Positions 1 to 10,730 of a stretch of DNA of 64,000 nucleotides are shown here, one piece after another. Below the pieces are notes generated by a model. It did not search any database, was not told where the DNA came from, and was given only the letters and a program-made list of their open reading frames with translations. This stretch comes from Rhyzopertha dominica (lineage: Eukaryota; Arthropoda; Insecta; Coleoptera; Bostrichidae), in assembly GCA_025024175.1 (NCBI GenBank), contig QCXZ01000086.1, positions 930,001 through 994,000 of the forward strand, read 5' to 3'. Position 1 is the first letter of the stretch; every line of letters starts with the position of its first letter. Position numbers and translations under genes: made by a program.

Positions 1-700
1 CGGTAAAGTTAAAGGGTACACGCGATTTCGCTTCCCATCAAGAGGGAATATGCTACCAGACAGTTTTCATACTTCTTCTTCGGAAACAAATCATGCGGCT
101 ATACACAAAATATACGCCACCTGTCACTGTAGTATATTCGTGTTTTTTACGGAAAATTTAACCTCCTTTCGACCAAAAAATTGCCGCGGTTACTCTCTTA
201 CATTACAAACTTCCGTTTGAAACTAAACCCCTATCGTGGACGTCCCGATTTGTAACCGTTTATAAAAGGTGCGCGCGTTATTTTTAATCCTTTATCCAAT
301 TAACCATAACGAACTGCGGAGATATGATGATCAAGTGTGCCCCAAGACGCTCGGTAGATAACGGCTAACGACTTTCCCGACTGCTTGCGAAAAAATCGCG
401 GAGAAAGCTCCTTGCAGATAGGGACTGCCGGATCAGGGATAATGTGTCCTAAATTATTTAAACAAGTGACCCAGTGAAACTTCTGAAATTGCGAAAATTC
501 CGCTCCCCAGGGCACTGCTATCGAGCACTTCGTTACAAACTGAAGTGATTACGCAAAGGCAAAAGCGGGCTTCCCCTTTTTTATTTGGGACACACCAGTA
601 GCGCAACATCGAAAATGTATACAACAGTGATGGGGATTGTTACGATTTTCTGTAGTTAACTGAAGCAAAAGCAACGAATTCTAGGTTCAGTTAATAGGCA
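1..700. other. No gene seen; moderate-GC single-copy-looking DNA
   Basis: I see no coding sequence, repeat or RNA gene here. Base composition is less AT-rich than most of the window up to about 620. The open frames present are short and their translations resemble nothing known to me. Confidence 0.4.
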
Positions 701-738
701 CAAGCTAAATGTTATTGTTGTTCACAACATTGGACCAA

Positions 739-985
739 AAAGCTGAATCTTTAATGAATGATTATTTGCGAAATCGTCAACAGGTGGTAAAATACGATAA
801 TTCGCTTTCACTTCCAATTAAGTGTGTATAAGGCGTGCTGTAAGGATCCATACTGGATCCCCTGTTATTTTCTATATATTTTATCGTGTCTGAATGATTG
901 TAAAACTCATTTTTATGCAGACGACACAAATTATTTATTGTCACTTAAAGAGATGTTTTCAACAAGTCCGCAAAATTAATTTTTT
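739..985 (+). mobile_element. Non-LTR retrotransposon RT scrap (jockey-like)
   Basis: This is a small piece of reverse transcriptase from a non-LTR element. In the frame from 739 the translation contains YLRNRQQVVKYDNS, a stop, and then a damaged GSILDPLLFSIY, which corresponds to the conserved GVPQGSILGPLLF block (motif B). In another frame from 911 the catalytic block FYADDTNYLLS is intact (motif C, YADD). The distance between the two blocks is right for a jockey-clade RT, so this is one fragment broken by a frameshift and stops. No endonuclease domain or tail is visible beside it. It is certainly non-functional. Confidence 0.8.
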
Positions 986-1293
986 TAGAAATCCTGGAGA
1001 TATACAAAATTATAGATATTTTACAGTTATGAATATTTTTTGTAATTGTAGTGTCCTATTCTAAATTCTTTATTCGACCATTAAATTGATGTTTGTGTTT
1101 TTGGCATGCAGGCTACTTTTTTGTTTCAAGTCAAGATTGCTTATTTCGAATTTGGCAACGTCACTTTTATAAATTCTTCTGTATTTCTGTATAGTTTATT
1201 AGGCACTGATGATGGCTGATAGAGCTTTGTTTAATAAAGTGAATTTTATTGGATCTTGTAGAAGTAACATTAATGAATTTGTTGAAGTTGAAG
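986..1293. other. AT-rich, nothing recognised
   Basis: AT-rich stretch between the RT scrap and the fold-back element. No gene or repeat was recognised. Confidence 0.4.
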
Positions 1294-2059
1294 ATGCGGC
1301 AATATGTTGGGCAAAAAAGAAAAGCTTTTTTTAGTTAATGCCTTTATATTACGGATCAAATTTGACCCTTGATCAGGACAACTACAATAATTAGGACACA
1401 GACAGTTGATACTGTTGATTAAAAGAGAGTACTTGCAACTTAATGCGAAATAGTTAATGACAAAGTTAGGAGTACCATAATTTACAATATATAAATTATT
1501 ATACAGTGAGTCAACAACCAGAACCAAAAAATATTGGACAAAGAACAATCCACAGTATACAGATAAATGAAATACTTATCACTTATGAAAAAACACGTTA
1601 AATAAGCAGACCAAATAAAAAATGTGTCAAAGTCAAAATGATGTTAATGATAGAATGATTATGAGTTCCAAACAGGTTTATAATTATGAGCTGGAAACCA
1701 AGATCAATTATCTAGTATTATCTAATTTTAGTAAATGCCTATAAATGTTACTGATATTGTTAATATCAGATCTTCTATTAACAACATTTAAACGCTAGAG
1801 CACACCTTTCAGGATGCAAACGAACATCACTCTTGTGTAAAGTAATACGTTGTTAGTTTGCATAGATTGACCTATGTAAACTCTGTGATAGAGTCATGGC
1901 AATCAATACGATAGACAATCACGGGTTTTTTTTAACCAACTGTATCAACTGTCTGTGTCCTTATTATTGTAGTTGTCCTGATGAAGGGTCAAATTTGATT
2001 TGAAATATATAGGCATTAGCTAAAAGCGCGTTTCTTTTTTGTCCAACCTATTGCTGCAT
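1294..2059. mobile_element. Fold-back element with ~126-bp inverted arms
   Basis: The left arm (1294-1420) and the right arm (1934-2059) are inverted copies of each other, roughly 85-90% identical by eye, around a 513-bp AT-rich centre. Each arm holds the same internal block: the + strand right arm reads CTGATGA (1978-1984), a self-complementary GTCAAATTTGAT, then GAAA, and the left arm carries its mirror image. Opposed terminal repeats with such a core are seen in Penelope-like elements, and a PLE reverse transcriptase relic lies 0.8 kb downstream, so PLE terminal-repeat debris is the favoured reading. A non-autonomous fold-back DNA element is the alternative. No coding sequence is recognisable in the centre. 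Confidence 0.75.
1978..2006 (+). ncRNA. Hammerhead-ribozyme-like core (decayed)
   Basis: The order CTGATGA, a potential stem (GGGTC ... GATTT, imperfect), and GAAA matches the conserved core of hammerhead ribozymes. The opposite fold-back arm has a complementary version (minus strand, 1377 down to about 1350), in which the stem reads GGGTC/GATCC. No clear cleavage triplet follows, so this is at best a degenerate ribozyme. Confidence 0.35.
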
Positions 2060-2667
2060 ACCCATTGTTAGCTTGTTTAGCATTTAAATTTGGGTAACCT
2101 AAATTTGAACCATTTTTGTCAAATTTAACTTCGACCTTTTCTACATTTGCAGGAGCATTTTAACCTACCCCTGTCCGCCACTGGTCCTGTGACACAGCCA
2201 CATTTAAATAAACAATGAGAGCCGTTCCACAACGTAATAGATTGTCACATTCCAAAAGGCACGCTTGGTTCGGCGGAAAATTTTTATAACNCACGATCGT
2301 TTGGAGACGTATAAATTTCGCTGTTGCCACTGCTAATGCTCGGTGGGGTTTGTCAATCGAAACAGTGTAGGGTTTTAAATCTATCTACTTTTCCGAACTT
2401 TATCATCCCCACTTGTGAACGTCGACCGCGAAAACATAAATCTGGCCGTTATGTTTCTAAATATACCTCGGCCGATATTTCACTTGTGAGCAAGATGCAA
2501 GTAATGCACAGTTGATGCGAATTTGCGCGCATAAATAACGAAAGCGAGGAAAGAGATTATGCTGCGAATTCTATGAGATTCCAATTCTAACGTATCGACT
2601 TTTGTATTTTACGTGGATCATCTGAATGTTAAGCTGAAGCATAATCTCGTCTGTTTTGAAAATAGGG
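2060..2667. other. GC-richer island, no clear gene
   Basis: From about 2150 to 2540 the sequence is GC-richer than its surroundings and not recognisably repetitive. A 63-codon open frame (2324-2515, +) has no recognisable motif. I cannot assign a function. Confidence 0.35.
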
Positions 2668-2704
2668 TCGACATTTCGTTGGCTCTTGTAATGGGCATTA
2701 TCAG
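2668..2704 (-). ncRNA. Hammerhead-like motif, family shared with 35.3 kb
   Basis: On the minus strand the order is CTGATAA, TGCCC, an AT-rich loop, GAGCC, then CGAAATGTCGA. A related copy at 35294-35325 reads CTGATGATGCCC ... GGCGAAAC. The two share the block TCTTGTAATGGGCAT on the + strand, so they belong to one repeat family. It lies just upstream of the PLE reverse transcriptase relic, in the opposite orientation. Confidence 0.35.
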
Positions 2705-2839
2705 GACAAGAATATAAACAAAATAAGAGTGTGGTTTTCTATTGTAATCAAACTATATCCACAATGATTTAGACAGCCTAAATAACGGTCCATATCAAAT
2801 TAAAATTATTAAATTACAAGTTTCAAACCCAATTACTCC

Positions 2840-3105
2840 ATGGAGTTTATAGACAACATTAAGAAAGGAGGAGGAGAGTGAGTTAGTGTCTCATTTGATG
2901 TACCTATAGATGTAGCGCTCAAATACCTTGAGGATCTACTAGTGATTAACGAAATTGATAAAATCAAAATTCAAGAGTATGTACAATTGACCTCTTTATG
3001 CATGTCCTAGAAGTATTTCCAAATTAACAATGAGTTTTTGAAACAACACGAAGGAACAGCCAGGGGAAACAGTTTTTCCCCATTTTGACAAACTTATATA
3101 TTGTA
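2840..3105 (+). mobile_element. Penelope-like element reverse transcriptase relic
   Basis: A single frame from 2840 reads through about 88 codons with three stops and matches the middle of a Penelope-like RT. Visible in order are VSVSFDV followed by PIDVALKYLEDLL (the usual SFDVTSLFTNVP motif, shortened), YVQLTSLCM, KYFQINNEFLKQ, and EGTARGNSFSPF, the PLE version of the A(M)GSPLSP block. PLEs use a telomerase-related RT and usually carry a C-terminal GIY-YIG endonuclease. Only the RT core is left here. Stops at 2879 and near 3007 and 3090 make it a pseudogene. Confidence 0.8.
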
Positions 3106-4168
3106 GATGCAACCATTTTTTTTTGGCTTTTACTGTCAAAAATCGTTTAGGAAATGCGAACGATAAAATAGATGAAAAAGACAAGACATGTATAAAATAC
3201 GTCAAAATTTATACGTTTAACTGTATTTTCATTTCGTAATTGTTGAAGGGGTACATACAATTCATAAGTTAGGTCGATATTTCTTTCGGGTAACTGAAGA
3301 AACGAGGCAGATAAATAAATTCAGTACGTCTTAAAAACGAAACGCTGCGAGAACCGTATAGTTGAACACAGTTTATAAAAGTTGGTTTATTATGCGCCCG
3401 GAGCTGTTCGCTTTTCCTCAGTGGCATCCAAAGCGAAACATGCAAGCTCATCAAAAGCATTGCGCCAATGCATACAGTGGCATCGTGTTTTTTTGGAGAG
3501 GATTAGGACCCGTATTAAACAAATCCTGTCGCGGTTTCTACCGGTTAACTTTAGCGCTGGTTCGAAACAGGAAGAGCAAGTTCGTCGATCAAGTATCAAA
3601 AGTTGAATCATTTGTTATAGCAATCCTCGTTTTTCAACTTGTCGTCCCTGTGTTGCACTTATCCGACGCTTGATTTCTAAATCTTGGTGATTTATTAGGA
3701 ACGAGTCCACTTCTAACTTTGATGCACTACTGTACTCCTACTTCGTTCCTTCATGTTGCATAAAAAAGCTTCACACTCTGTTATCTGTTATTAAAAAAAT
3801 ATTACTTTACCTGCTCTAACATCAGCACTAAAAGCCTTTATGGCCACATCAGACTTCATTCTAATATATTTTTGAGTAATACACCCATATAAGTAACAAT
3901 AAAGCTCACAAAAAGAATCTAAAACTAGCCATAATACTAGTGCTAGTAAATATCATAATATCTACTTTTTATTATATATCCCTTAGTAAGATATTTTGGT
4001 TTCTTTCACCACAGTTGAAAGGTCATTAGAGCGAATTACACATCCATGTATTACTGTTTGTCTTGCGGCGTTGTTATTGTTTTGGTTAATGTCAACATGG
4101 TTTTCTCCTGTATATGATGGTGATTCTTTGAGTTCAATAATTGTTATTACTGTCTATTAATTAAAATG
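3106..4168. other. Intergenic; GC-richer patch 3340-3680
   Basis: The patch at about 3340-3680 is GC-richer and carries overlapping open frames on both strands: 3382-3606 (+, 74 codons), 3362-3673 (+, 103 codons) and 3390-3611 (-). None shows a known motif. Mutual overlap of open frames is expected in a GC-richer patch by chance. The rest is AT-rich and featureless. Confidence 0.3.
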
Positions 4169-4282
4169 CATGTCTATGCTGTGCTGTCTACACCTCAACC
4201 AACTGCAGATAATACTATTTCGCTGTCATTACAGCTCATCAGTGCAGTTTAGGTCTAGTGTAGACAACACGGCATAGAAATG
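4169..4282. repeat. Short fold-back MITE-like repeat (114 bp)
   Basis: The 25-bp left arm (4169-4193) and right arm (4258-4282) are inverted copies with a few mismatches (TGTCTATGCTGTGCTGTCTA against TAGACAACACGGCATAGA). A diverged second copy of the left arm and centre occurs at about 20178-20268 in the same orientation, which shows that it is a dispersed repeat. Confidence 0.65.
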
Positions 4283-5858
4283 GTTTTGCTTATATACCAA
4301 AGCAATGGTACCCGTTTAGGCAGCTATGTGGCTTTGTCATCATGTCAGTGTAATGCTGACAGATGGCATTGATATCCTAAATTCTTACTGTCTATTAATG
4401 TTATTTTTCAGCTCATAGACAAACTTAAATTTTTTCGCGAGCTGTTAATTAATTATAATATTTTCTGTTCTTTGAAGGCGGTTAAGTCCTCTCTTGTTTT
4501 CATCCCTTCAAATAATCGCAGGGTTTGTTAAGTACGACTTAGCACAATACAATACACTTACTGCATTGACAGGAAGCTTTGGCAGCANTTTATAATCGAA
4601 CCAATTTTCAAAAACTTAATTGAAATTCGAGTTTAGTGTATGGTGTGGAATCGTAGAGTCAACATAAAGTTTTGTGTTCTTCAATTCTGCAGAAATATCT
4701 AACTTATTTAAAATCCAATTCGTAAGTCGGATAAACGACAATATCGGTTGTCCGTGTCAACTATTATTGCGATGTTGCATGCTGTTTTGATTGTTTCCTG
4801 ACATTTTTCCATCTGTTTAAAAGCTGGTTTCAAAAGTGCACAATGAAAAGGTAAACCACATTGGTGGTGTAAATGGTAAAGTAACAACGACATTTTTGTT
4901 GTATCGGTCAAGTTTGGCCATGAGAGACAATTAAAATGAATAAGTGCCCTAATATCATTGCATCCCGGAAGGATTGGACATAAATGTGTCCCGAACGTAA
5001 TTCATGAATATCGTAATAAAGATAAACTGCCCATCCCTGGGATTGGCTGCAGCCGCAGAAAGTTCTTATTATTCACGAGAAAAAAACTTAAATAAACTCA
5101 TTTTTATTCAGGACGTGGAGCCGGTGATAAATCAACATTTAAATACAGCTTGCCGTTCAGGAAGGTTTGTTAAGACTTATTGAGTGTATTTACGGATGCA
5201 CTCCAAATTTATACTGATTCCAGGCTCGGCTTGAAACGGTGCAGATAAGCGAATAAAGTTAAGCGTGATGCAATTAAAACTTTACTACATCGTGTAGCCA
5301 ATATTTTTGACAACTGGATTACGAGAGCACATTTGCTGCGATCCCCGTCTAGGCTGCTGACGCGAGTTGCTAATTCCGCATGTCTGCTACAACAAAAGTT
5401 TTGCCTGCGCCGAGCACCACACCAATCCACCAGCTCCGCAGAAAACCGAGATCTAAAATATCTCCCTACTTACTAATACAGAAATAAACGTTAGTGCTGC
5501 ACTAGGGTTTTTGCAAGGAGTCGAGTGCAATTCAAATTACTTCTTAATAAAAGGAAGGTTTCCCTTATGTTAGACGTAGAAAGTAACAAGCAGGGCAAAG
5601 GGAAAACGCATCGCTAACTGCGGTGGAATCATGAAAATGGGTGTTTGTTTCTCACCATTACATTTGTTTAATGAAAACGTGTGGCCCAGAAATGTTATTG
5701 TTTAAGAAATTGTCGAAAACCAGACCATTTGCATCAGACTCAATAAAACAGACCGAATCGATCTTTACCAACACAGTGATAATCCACCAAAATGCATAGT
5801 GCATAAAAAACAAAATCTAGACCTAGATATGTTTATCGAAGGCTGGAAACATTAAATA
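4283..5858. other. Intergenic with a dispersed repeat and a GC patch
   Basis: A segment of about 75 bp at 4545-4620 recurs at 35705-35790 (shared blocks include ACTGCA-TGAC-GGAAGCTTT and CCAATTTTCAAAAACTT). The patch at 5180-5460 is GC-richer with a 73-codon open frame on the minus strand (5209-5430) that I do not recognise. No gene can be called. Confidence 0.35.
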
Positions 5859-6111
5859 GATGTCCTAACCTTGGGCGAGCACTGGCTATAGGATTAGATA
5901 TAGAAAGTAGTGGTATTAAATCAGCAAAATTGGAATTACTCATAACAGGTGTGTACAAATCGCTTCAGGGTGATTTCATTTCCTTTCTAAAACAAATGGA
6001 AACTTTATTTGAAGATATCACAAACAAGCAGTTCTTTTAACTAATACTTTTCTTTCATTTGGCCTTCACTCAACCGTTTTTGAGTGTAAACGTCAGCAAT
6101 CTTGTCTTGAT

Positions 6112-6447
6112 TTGATAATATTTGATAAATTCTTTGAACACAATGCATTATATTCACAATACCAGTTCGGATTTAGAAATAATCGATCAACCACGTCAGC
6201 ACTAACCTCTCTTAGCGAAAGAATCTTGTCCGGATTCGAGCAGAGAAGGCATACACTAGTTTTCTGTCTAGATTTGTCAAAAACATTTAACTGTGTAACA
6301 CATAGTATATTTCTAAAGAAACTGAAATTATACGGCTTTAGTGACGATAGTGTGGCCTCATCAATTTGTTGTCGCCAACCAGACAAAGTCTTAGATATCA
6401 AACTAGGAGTGCCTCAAGGTTCGGTCCTGGGACCAACGTTGTTGTAA
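6112..6447 (+). pseudogene. Reverse transcriptase, fingers and palm part
   Basis: This open segment codes for the first RT blocks: QFGFRNNRSTTSAL, then VFCLDLSKTFNCVTH (motif A, where the usual form is DLSKAFDCV and the D of the FD pair is replaced by N), and GVPQGSVLGPTLL at its end (motif B). It begins inside the RT, so the start codon is not biological. The frame is lost just after motif B and continues in the next open segment. Confidence 0.85.
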
Positions 6448-6875
6448 TCTTCATCAATGTTCTACCACTCTCACTAACTGGGACTAATTTAATATTGTTC
6501 GCAGACGACGCTGCAGTGTATGATACTGGTGCATCTTTGCAGATTTTGCATCTAAGTAATATATGGGTCCAGATTCGAATAAATAACTGGTTTATCAAGA
6601 ATAAATTAACAATTAATAATGATAAAACGCAAGAAATCCTATTTTCGCTGAGTAAATGTGCAGCTACTTATAAGCCAGTGAAGCTGTTAGGCGGACTCAC
6701 TTGGGAAGCTCGTGCCGACTATATAACAACTAAACTTTCAAAACAGCGGGACTTGTTTAGACAATTGGTGTATGCTGTCTATACTCCAACAGTGTTAACT
6801 GCCTATCACGCCATATTTCATAGTGTAATATATGCAATTTTCACATGGGGACATTCTGTCCATGCTGATCTTTAA
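6366..6875 (+). pseudogene. Reverse transcriptase, catalytic YADD-region part
   Basis: The useful part starts near 6440, where the frame picks up from the preceding segment. It contains LILFADDAAVYDTG (motif C; FADD is the catalytic pair), WFIKNKLTINNDKTQEILF (the typical N-KTxxMxF block) and a diverged thumb ending in IFHSVIYAIFTWG. The first 25 or so codons of this open frame are out-of-frame shadow of the previous segment. Confidence 0.85.
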
Positions 6876-7234
6876 AGATCAGAGGAAGTGCGTCAGCATT
6901 CTCTCAGTCTGCGCATATCGAAGTGACTGTAAAAATGTGTTTCGAACGTTCAAAATTTTGACAGTACCTTGCATTTATATTATACAATCTCTTCTTTTCA
7001 CTCATCAAAATTAACAGGAGTATAATTCTTTTGATTACACTTACTCCACTAGCTTATTTTCTAAGGTTGACCCGCACTAGAAACAGCACTGACTATTTCT
7101 GTATTAGACTGTATAATCTTTTACCACCCAACGTAAAGAAACTCGATTCCAAGCAATTTAAAATTTTTGTCAAAAGCTTATTAGTTGAGCATGCCTTCTC
7201 TAGCGTGAATTATTTCATACGTCACTTCTCGTAA
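6832..7234 (+). pseudogene. Non-LTR C-terminal region in two frames
   Basis: Two consecutive open segments (6832-7014 and 7031-7234) continue the same protein. The first has FRTFKILTVPCIYI and LLFTHQN, which match the block after the RT thumb in jockey-like elements. The second has RNSTDYFCIRLYNLLPP followed by VKKLDSKQFKIFVKSLL, the standard end of these ORF2 proteins. A stop and frameshift between them confirm decay. Confidence 0.8.
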
Positions 7235-7312
7235 TTGTTCTTGTGCACATTATTCTGTACTTTGACCTGTGTAAAATATTCTGTATAATAAACATATTAT
7301 TATTATTACATA

Positions 7313-7565
7313 AATATAAGAACTACAACCTAATACTCACAGGAGACTTCAATATAAATTTTGTGATCACAAAAAAAAATTCAAAACTAAAGTCTTGTTG
7401 TATGAATTATCTCAAATAAGCTGCCCGTTGTAGAAGTATTTAACTTTTTAAGCAATGGCCTAGCAATATAATATTATTTCGTTTGGGATACTATACTTAA
7501 AATTTATTTATTTTATCTTGTAAATAATTCTGTCTGTTGTCTAATAAACGTATGATTATTTTAAA
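7313..7565 (+). mobile_element. Second non-LTR scrap: endonuclease fused to a 3' end
   Basis: Directly after the tail of the previous element there is an endonuclease block (LTGDFNINFV from about 7336; GDFN is the conserved active-site motif) followed within about 150 bp by an AT-rich 3'-UTR-like end with AATAAA-type sequence near 7540. The RT is entirely missing. It is either an internally deleted copy or a template-switch product. Confidence 0.6.
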
Positions 7566-9383
7566 TAGACAAGCAAAATTGCCTTTTAGACAAGTTTAGA
7601 GGTCTCATCGAGTAATACAGCATGCACAAGGCTTTTGTGGTTATAGCTAAAAAGACTTAACCCTATTTGTTTCAGATGGGGTCTCGCGTGGTTCCGGGAG
7701 CCCGTCCCAAGTTAGAATTTATTATTCAATATGCTCTGAAAATATGCTCGGTAATGCCGCAATTTAAGTTTAACATGAAAACAACTTTTCCTCTCTTTAG
7801 CCGAAACGTAAGCGACGTGCAGACGTAAAGGTCTATCTTTGTGTAGTAAATCCGTATTTACTTCGATCTCCGGAGCATAAAGTGAATACGTTATAAAGGG
7901 AGTACCTTTCGCGATACTGGAAAGTAAAACGGCTGCGTTTCCAGAATTGGATTAATATCACTTCACCGTGCAAAGCGAACGATGCGAATTTTAATCCCCA
8001 AATGTCGTCGGTCCCTTTTCGCCCTCGCATATGCGTACGAGGTGAACCGAGGGGTCTTTACAATTGTTTAAAAAATTAACGCGCCTTATTCTGACAGAGG
8101 ATGACCGTGGGCAGGCAGAAGCACCAGCGAACACGTATATGAAATGTGCTAATATTTCACTGTCAAATTTAGAAAAGCCTGCTTAAATATTCCCTTTGGT
8201 AGGAAATATAAATTAGTGGAGCGTTTCCGGATAGGGCCTTTATTTTGCGCAGCATATTTAATAGTTCAGCAATTAAGCTCACTGCCTACGCAAAATTATA
8301 AAATGCACAAACCGTCCGCATGTTTAGCTTTATCCGCGCAGATCCGGACGAGCAGGTAAAACAGAAAGGAGCTATGATGTGTTTTAGCATAGTATTCCAT
8401 CGAAAATGATGCGCGAATTTGTAGTTTTTTGATAGCACCATGCATAATATCCTTTTATATCGTCTATCAAAGTTTTTTTGCTACTAGGCACATGATATGA
8501 GAACTAGAGGTTTGTTTTAAAAGTGAAAAACTTCCCAGAAAAACCTAACGAAATGCAGTTTTATTAGAGAAGCAGCGTTTTCATATTTTTCGGTAGACGC
8601 GGTTTGGTTTGAACCTTGCATCACAACCGACAAATGGGGAGAAGCAATTTATATGGGAAATTAAATTACTTTTTTCTTTTATCGGCGGTAATGACTGCAG
8701 ATGAAGATGACAGATACAACATGCTAAGGAAATGAGATCGGCAATATCTGAAGCGGCAAACGACAACCTTTTCACGATAAGATAATTGAGCAATCTTAAC
8801 TGCCTTAAACTCTTAAATCTTATTAGACACATGAAGGTTAGGAATACATATCAGGCGTAGACATATCTTAGAAAAAGTATATCACGTAACACGAGAGTCC
8901 ATAAACAATATCAGCCTTTAATGGAAACCACAAGTCTTCCAGTAGCAACATAACAGTTTTTCACTATCTTTTGGTCTCAAAACAATCTTGTTTATAATGA
9001 TAAACGTTTTGGAAGTAGGCGTTTGCTTATTTTGAAGCTTGTTATTGCTTTGAAGATCTGATACTATCAAAACAGTTACGTTAATGGCGCTTATTTACTG
9101 AAAGGCATAGCACGAGCGTGTTTAAATGAGTTTGATTATAAAATTGAAAAAAATTGGTTTGAACACTGGTGATCTCACTGGTAACATCCTAAGTAATAAT
9201 ATCGTTTGTCTAGCGAACAAGTTAGGACTAACATTTTTTTAAGTAAGAATCCAAATAATTAAAAAAAAATACTTGGGATTCGTGCAAAAAAAGAAATAAA
9301 AAAATGTTTCGAGAATATGAGGGCAGATGCCATGCAAGTGGAACTATGGGTGGCGTCGGATAATGCTCCGAAAGCAAGATGAT
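7566..9383. other. Intergenic; GC-richer island 7660-8350
   Basis: The island at 7660-8350 is GC-richer, non-repetitive by eye and without a convincing frame. 8350-9383 is AT-rich. No genes or RNAs were recognised. Confidence 0.35.
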
Positions 9384-9632
9384 GTAAATATATTATCTGC
9401 CCTGGTCAATCCACCGTCACTCTACAACTAGTTTTGCCCTGTTTGGGCTCATCAGGCAGCGGTAGAGAGCAAATTTAATAGATGGCAGTGACCTCATATT
9501 CTCGTATTCATCGCGGTTAAAGGCGACGGTCTGCTTTGGTCAATTTGCTCTCTCCCCTGCCTGAAGAGCCCCAACAGGGCAAAACTAGTCGTAGAATGAG
9601 GGTGAATTGACCAGGGCAGATAATTTATTTAC
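9384..9632. mobile_element. Fold-back element with ~91-bp arms
   Basis: The left arm 9384-9475 and right arm 9542-9632 are inverted copies separated by 66 bp. The outer ends (GTAAATA-TATTATCTGCCC and its mirror) are well kept. Both arms contain a CTGA(T/A)GAGCCC-loop-GGGC-AAAAC block, which resembles the hammerhead-ribozyme core with the first G of GAAA changed. No coding capacity. The arms are similar enough to form a long hairpin in single-stranded form. Confidence 0.8.
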
Positions 9633-10587
9633 AGAAAATGTTTCTCAATTATAATCGCACTGAGTCGATCGAAATTAGAGCGTCATTAGTGTAAGAGGAT
9701 CGCTGTGCCCCAGGAAATTCCGGCGTACATGGCAACCTGGTGCTTCCAAGCTACTGAAACGGATTGCATTCCGCTAATTATCAGCAAACGATGAGGAAAA
9801 CGGGGAACGCGAGCATCGCAGGCCGTCAGGCCAGATATAAATCATGCCATTGTGGGTGTCACCGGCTGGGGACATAAGAAGCGTCGTGCACAAAATTCTC
9901 CGTGACTGCATGTTGAAATGAGGCATGAAATCTAAATAGGCCTTCCAGGAATTACGTGGCCATACATTGCACGAATACTTCAGATTCCCCAACTTAACAT
10001 TGTATGCATGAGGGTAAATAAAATCTGAAACTTTATGGCCTGACTGTGGAACTTCAATAAAGTATGAGCTGTGCTCCCCAAAATTGGGGCGTGTTACGAC
10101 AAACGATTAGTTAAAGTCGTTACTTATTTAATGGTCGGTGGCCTGGGGCGGTGGAACTGTACTTTTTATACCGTAACGTTACGTTTCCATTTTCGGTCTT
10201 CCGTTGCTGTGGGTTTTTGAGCAGGAGAGATGGCGAAACACGCTAAAGGAGGACGAGGACACGTTGTTTCAAGAATGATAACGAGCCCGACGAGATTGAA
10301 AATGCAACACGAAATACCGACTTAAAAAATTACATATAGAAAATATCCAGATGATTAAGGTTCAAGCTTCTCGGTGGCCAAGGATTAATCGACCTCTTCC
10401 TATTCATAGATTAAGTAAAACCTTTGATTATTTATATTACATATAATATTTAATACTGAAGAAAGGCTGGGGTCGCACACTTGTCATACAGACAGTAAGG
10501 TTTATGGGAAAATCGAACTGGTGGATGTTATTAAACAGTTAAAGAATACTTTTCGAACTTTGCGCCAAGCTTTCGACATTTGTTTTT
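9633..10587. other. Intergenic; GC-richer island 9690-10260
   Basis: The GC-richer island shows no recognised gene; a 72-codon minus-strand open frame (9774-9992) has no known motif. The sequence from 10260 is AT-rich. Confidence 0.35.
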
Positions 10588-10730
10588 GTTGACATGTTGT
10601 TTTCCGAGCTGGTTCCCACGTTGGTTATTAGACCTTGACGTTTCGACACTCATGTCGGTGTCTTCCTCAGAAGTAGCTCTGAAACTGTTTCAGACGTGGG
10701 AACTAGCCCGGAAAACAACATGTCATCGAC
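10588..10730 (-). mobile_element. PLE terminal hairpin with hammerhead-like core
   Basis: The arms 10588-10621 and 10694-10730 pair almost perfectly (GACATGTTGTTTTCC against GGAAAACAACATGTC). Between them the minus strand reads CTGAGGA, a GACAC/GTGTC stem, then GAAACGTC (10670 down to 10637). That order is the hammerhead ribozyme core followed by a GTC cleavage triplet. It lies about 290 bp downstream, in the same orientation, of a PLE C-terminal coding end, which is where PLE terminal repeats sit. Confidence 0.65.
10637..10670 (-). ncRNA. Hammerhead-ribozyme-like motif (best copy)
   Basis: The core is CTGAGGA (canonical CTGATGA, one change), stem II GACAC...GTGTC with a GACATGA-type loop, GAAAC, and GTC directly after. 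Hammerheads of Penelope-like elements are known to have a very short helix III, which fits GAAAC lying next to GTC. The single core change may have inactivated it. Confidence 0.45.

Larger units (their letters stand above)
5859..7310 (+). mobile_element. Jockey-like non-LTR retrotransposon, internally deleted
   Basis: This decayed element keeps, in order, bits of the apurinic-type endonuclease (DVLTLGEHWL at 5859, resembling the usual CLTEHWL; TGVYKSLQGDFISFLKQ at about 5942-5990), most of the reverse transcriptase (6100-7014), a C-terminal domain (7031-7234), and a 3' UTR ending in a (TTA)n run at about 7293-7308. The gap between endonuclease and RT is only about 60 bp, so a large internal part is missing. 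The (TTA)n tail and domain order place it among jockey/CR1-like elements. Many frameshifts show it is dead. Confidence 0.88.
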
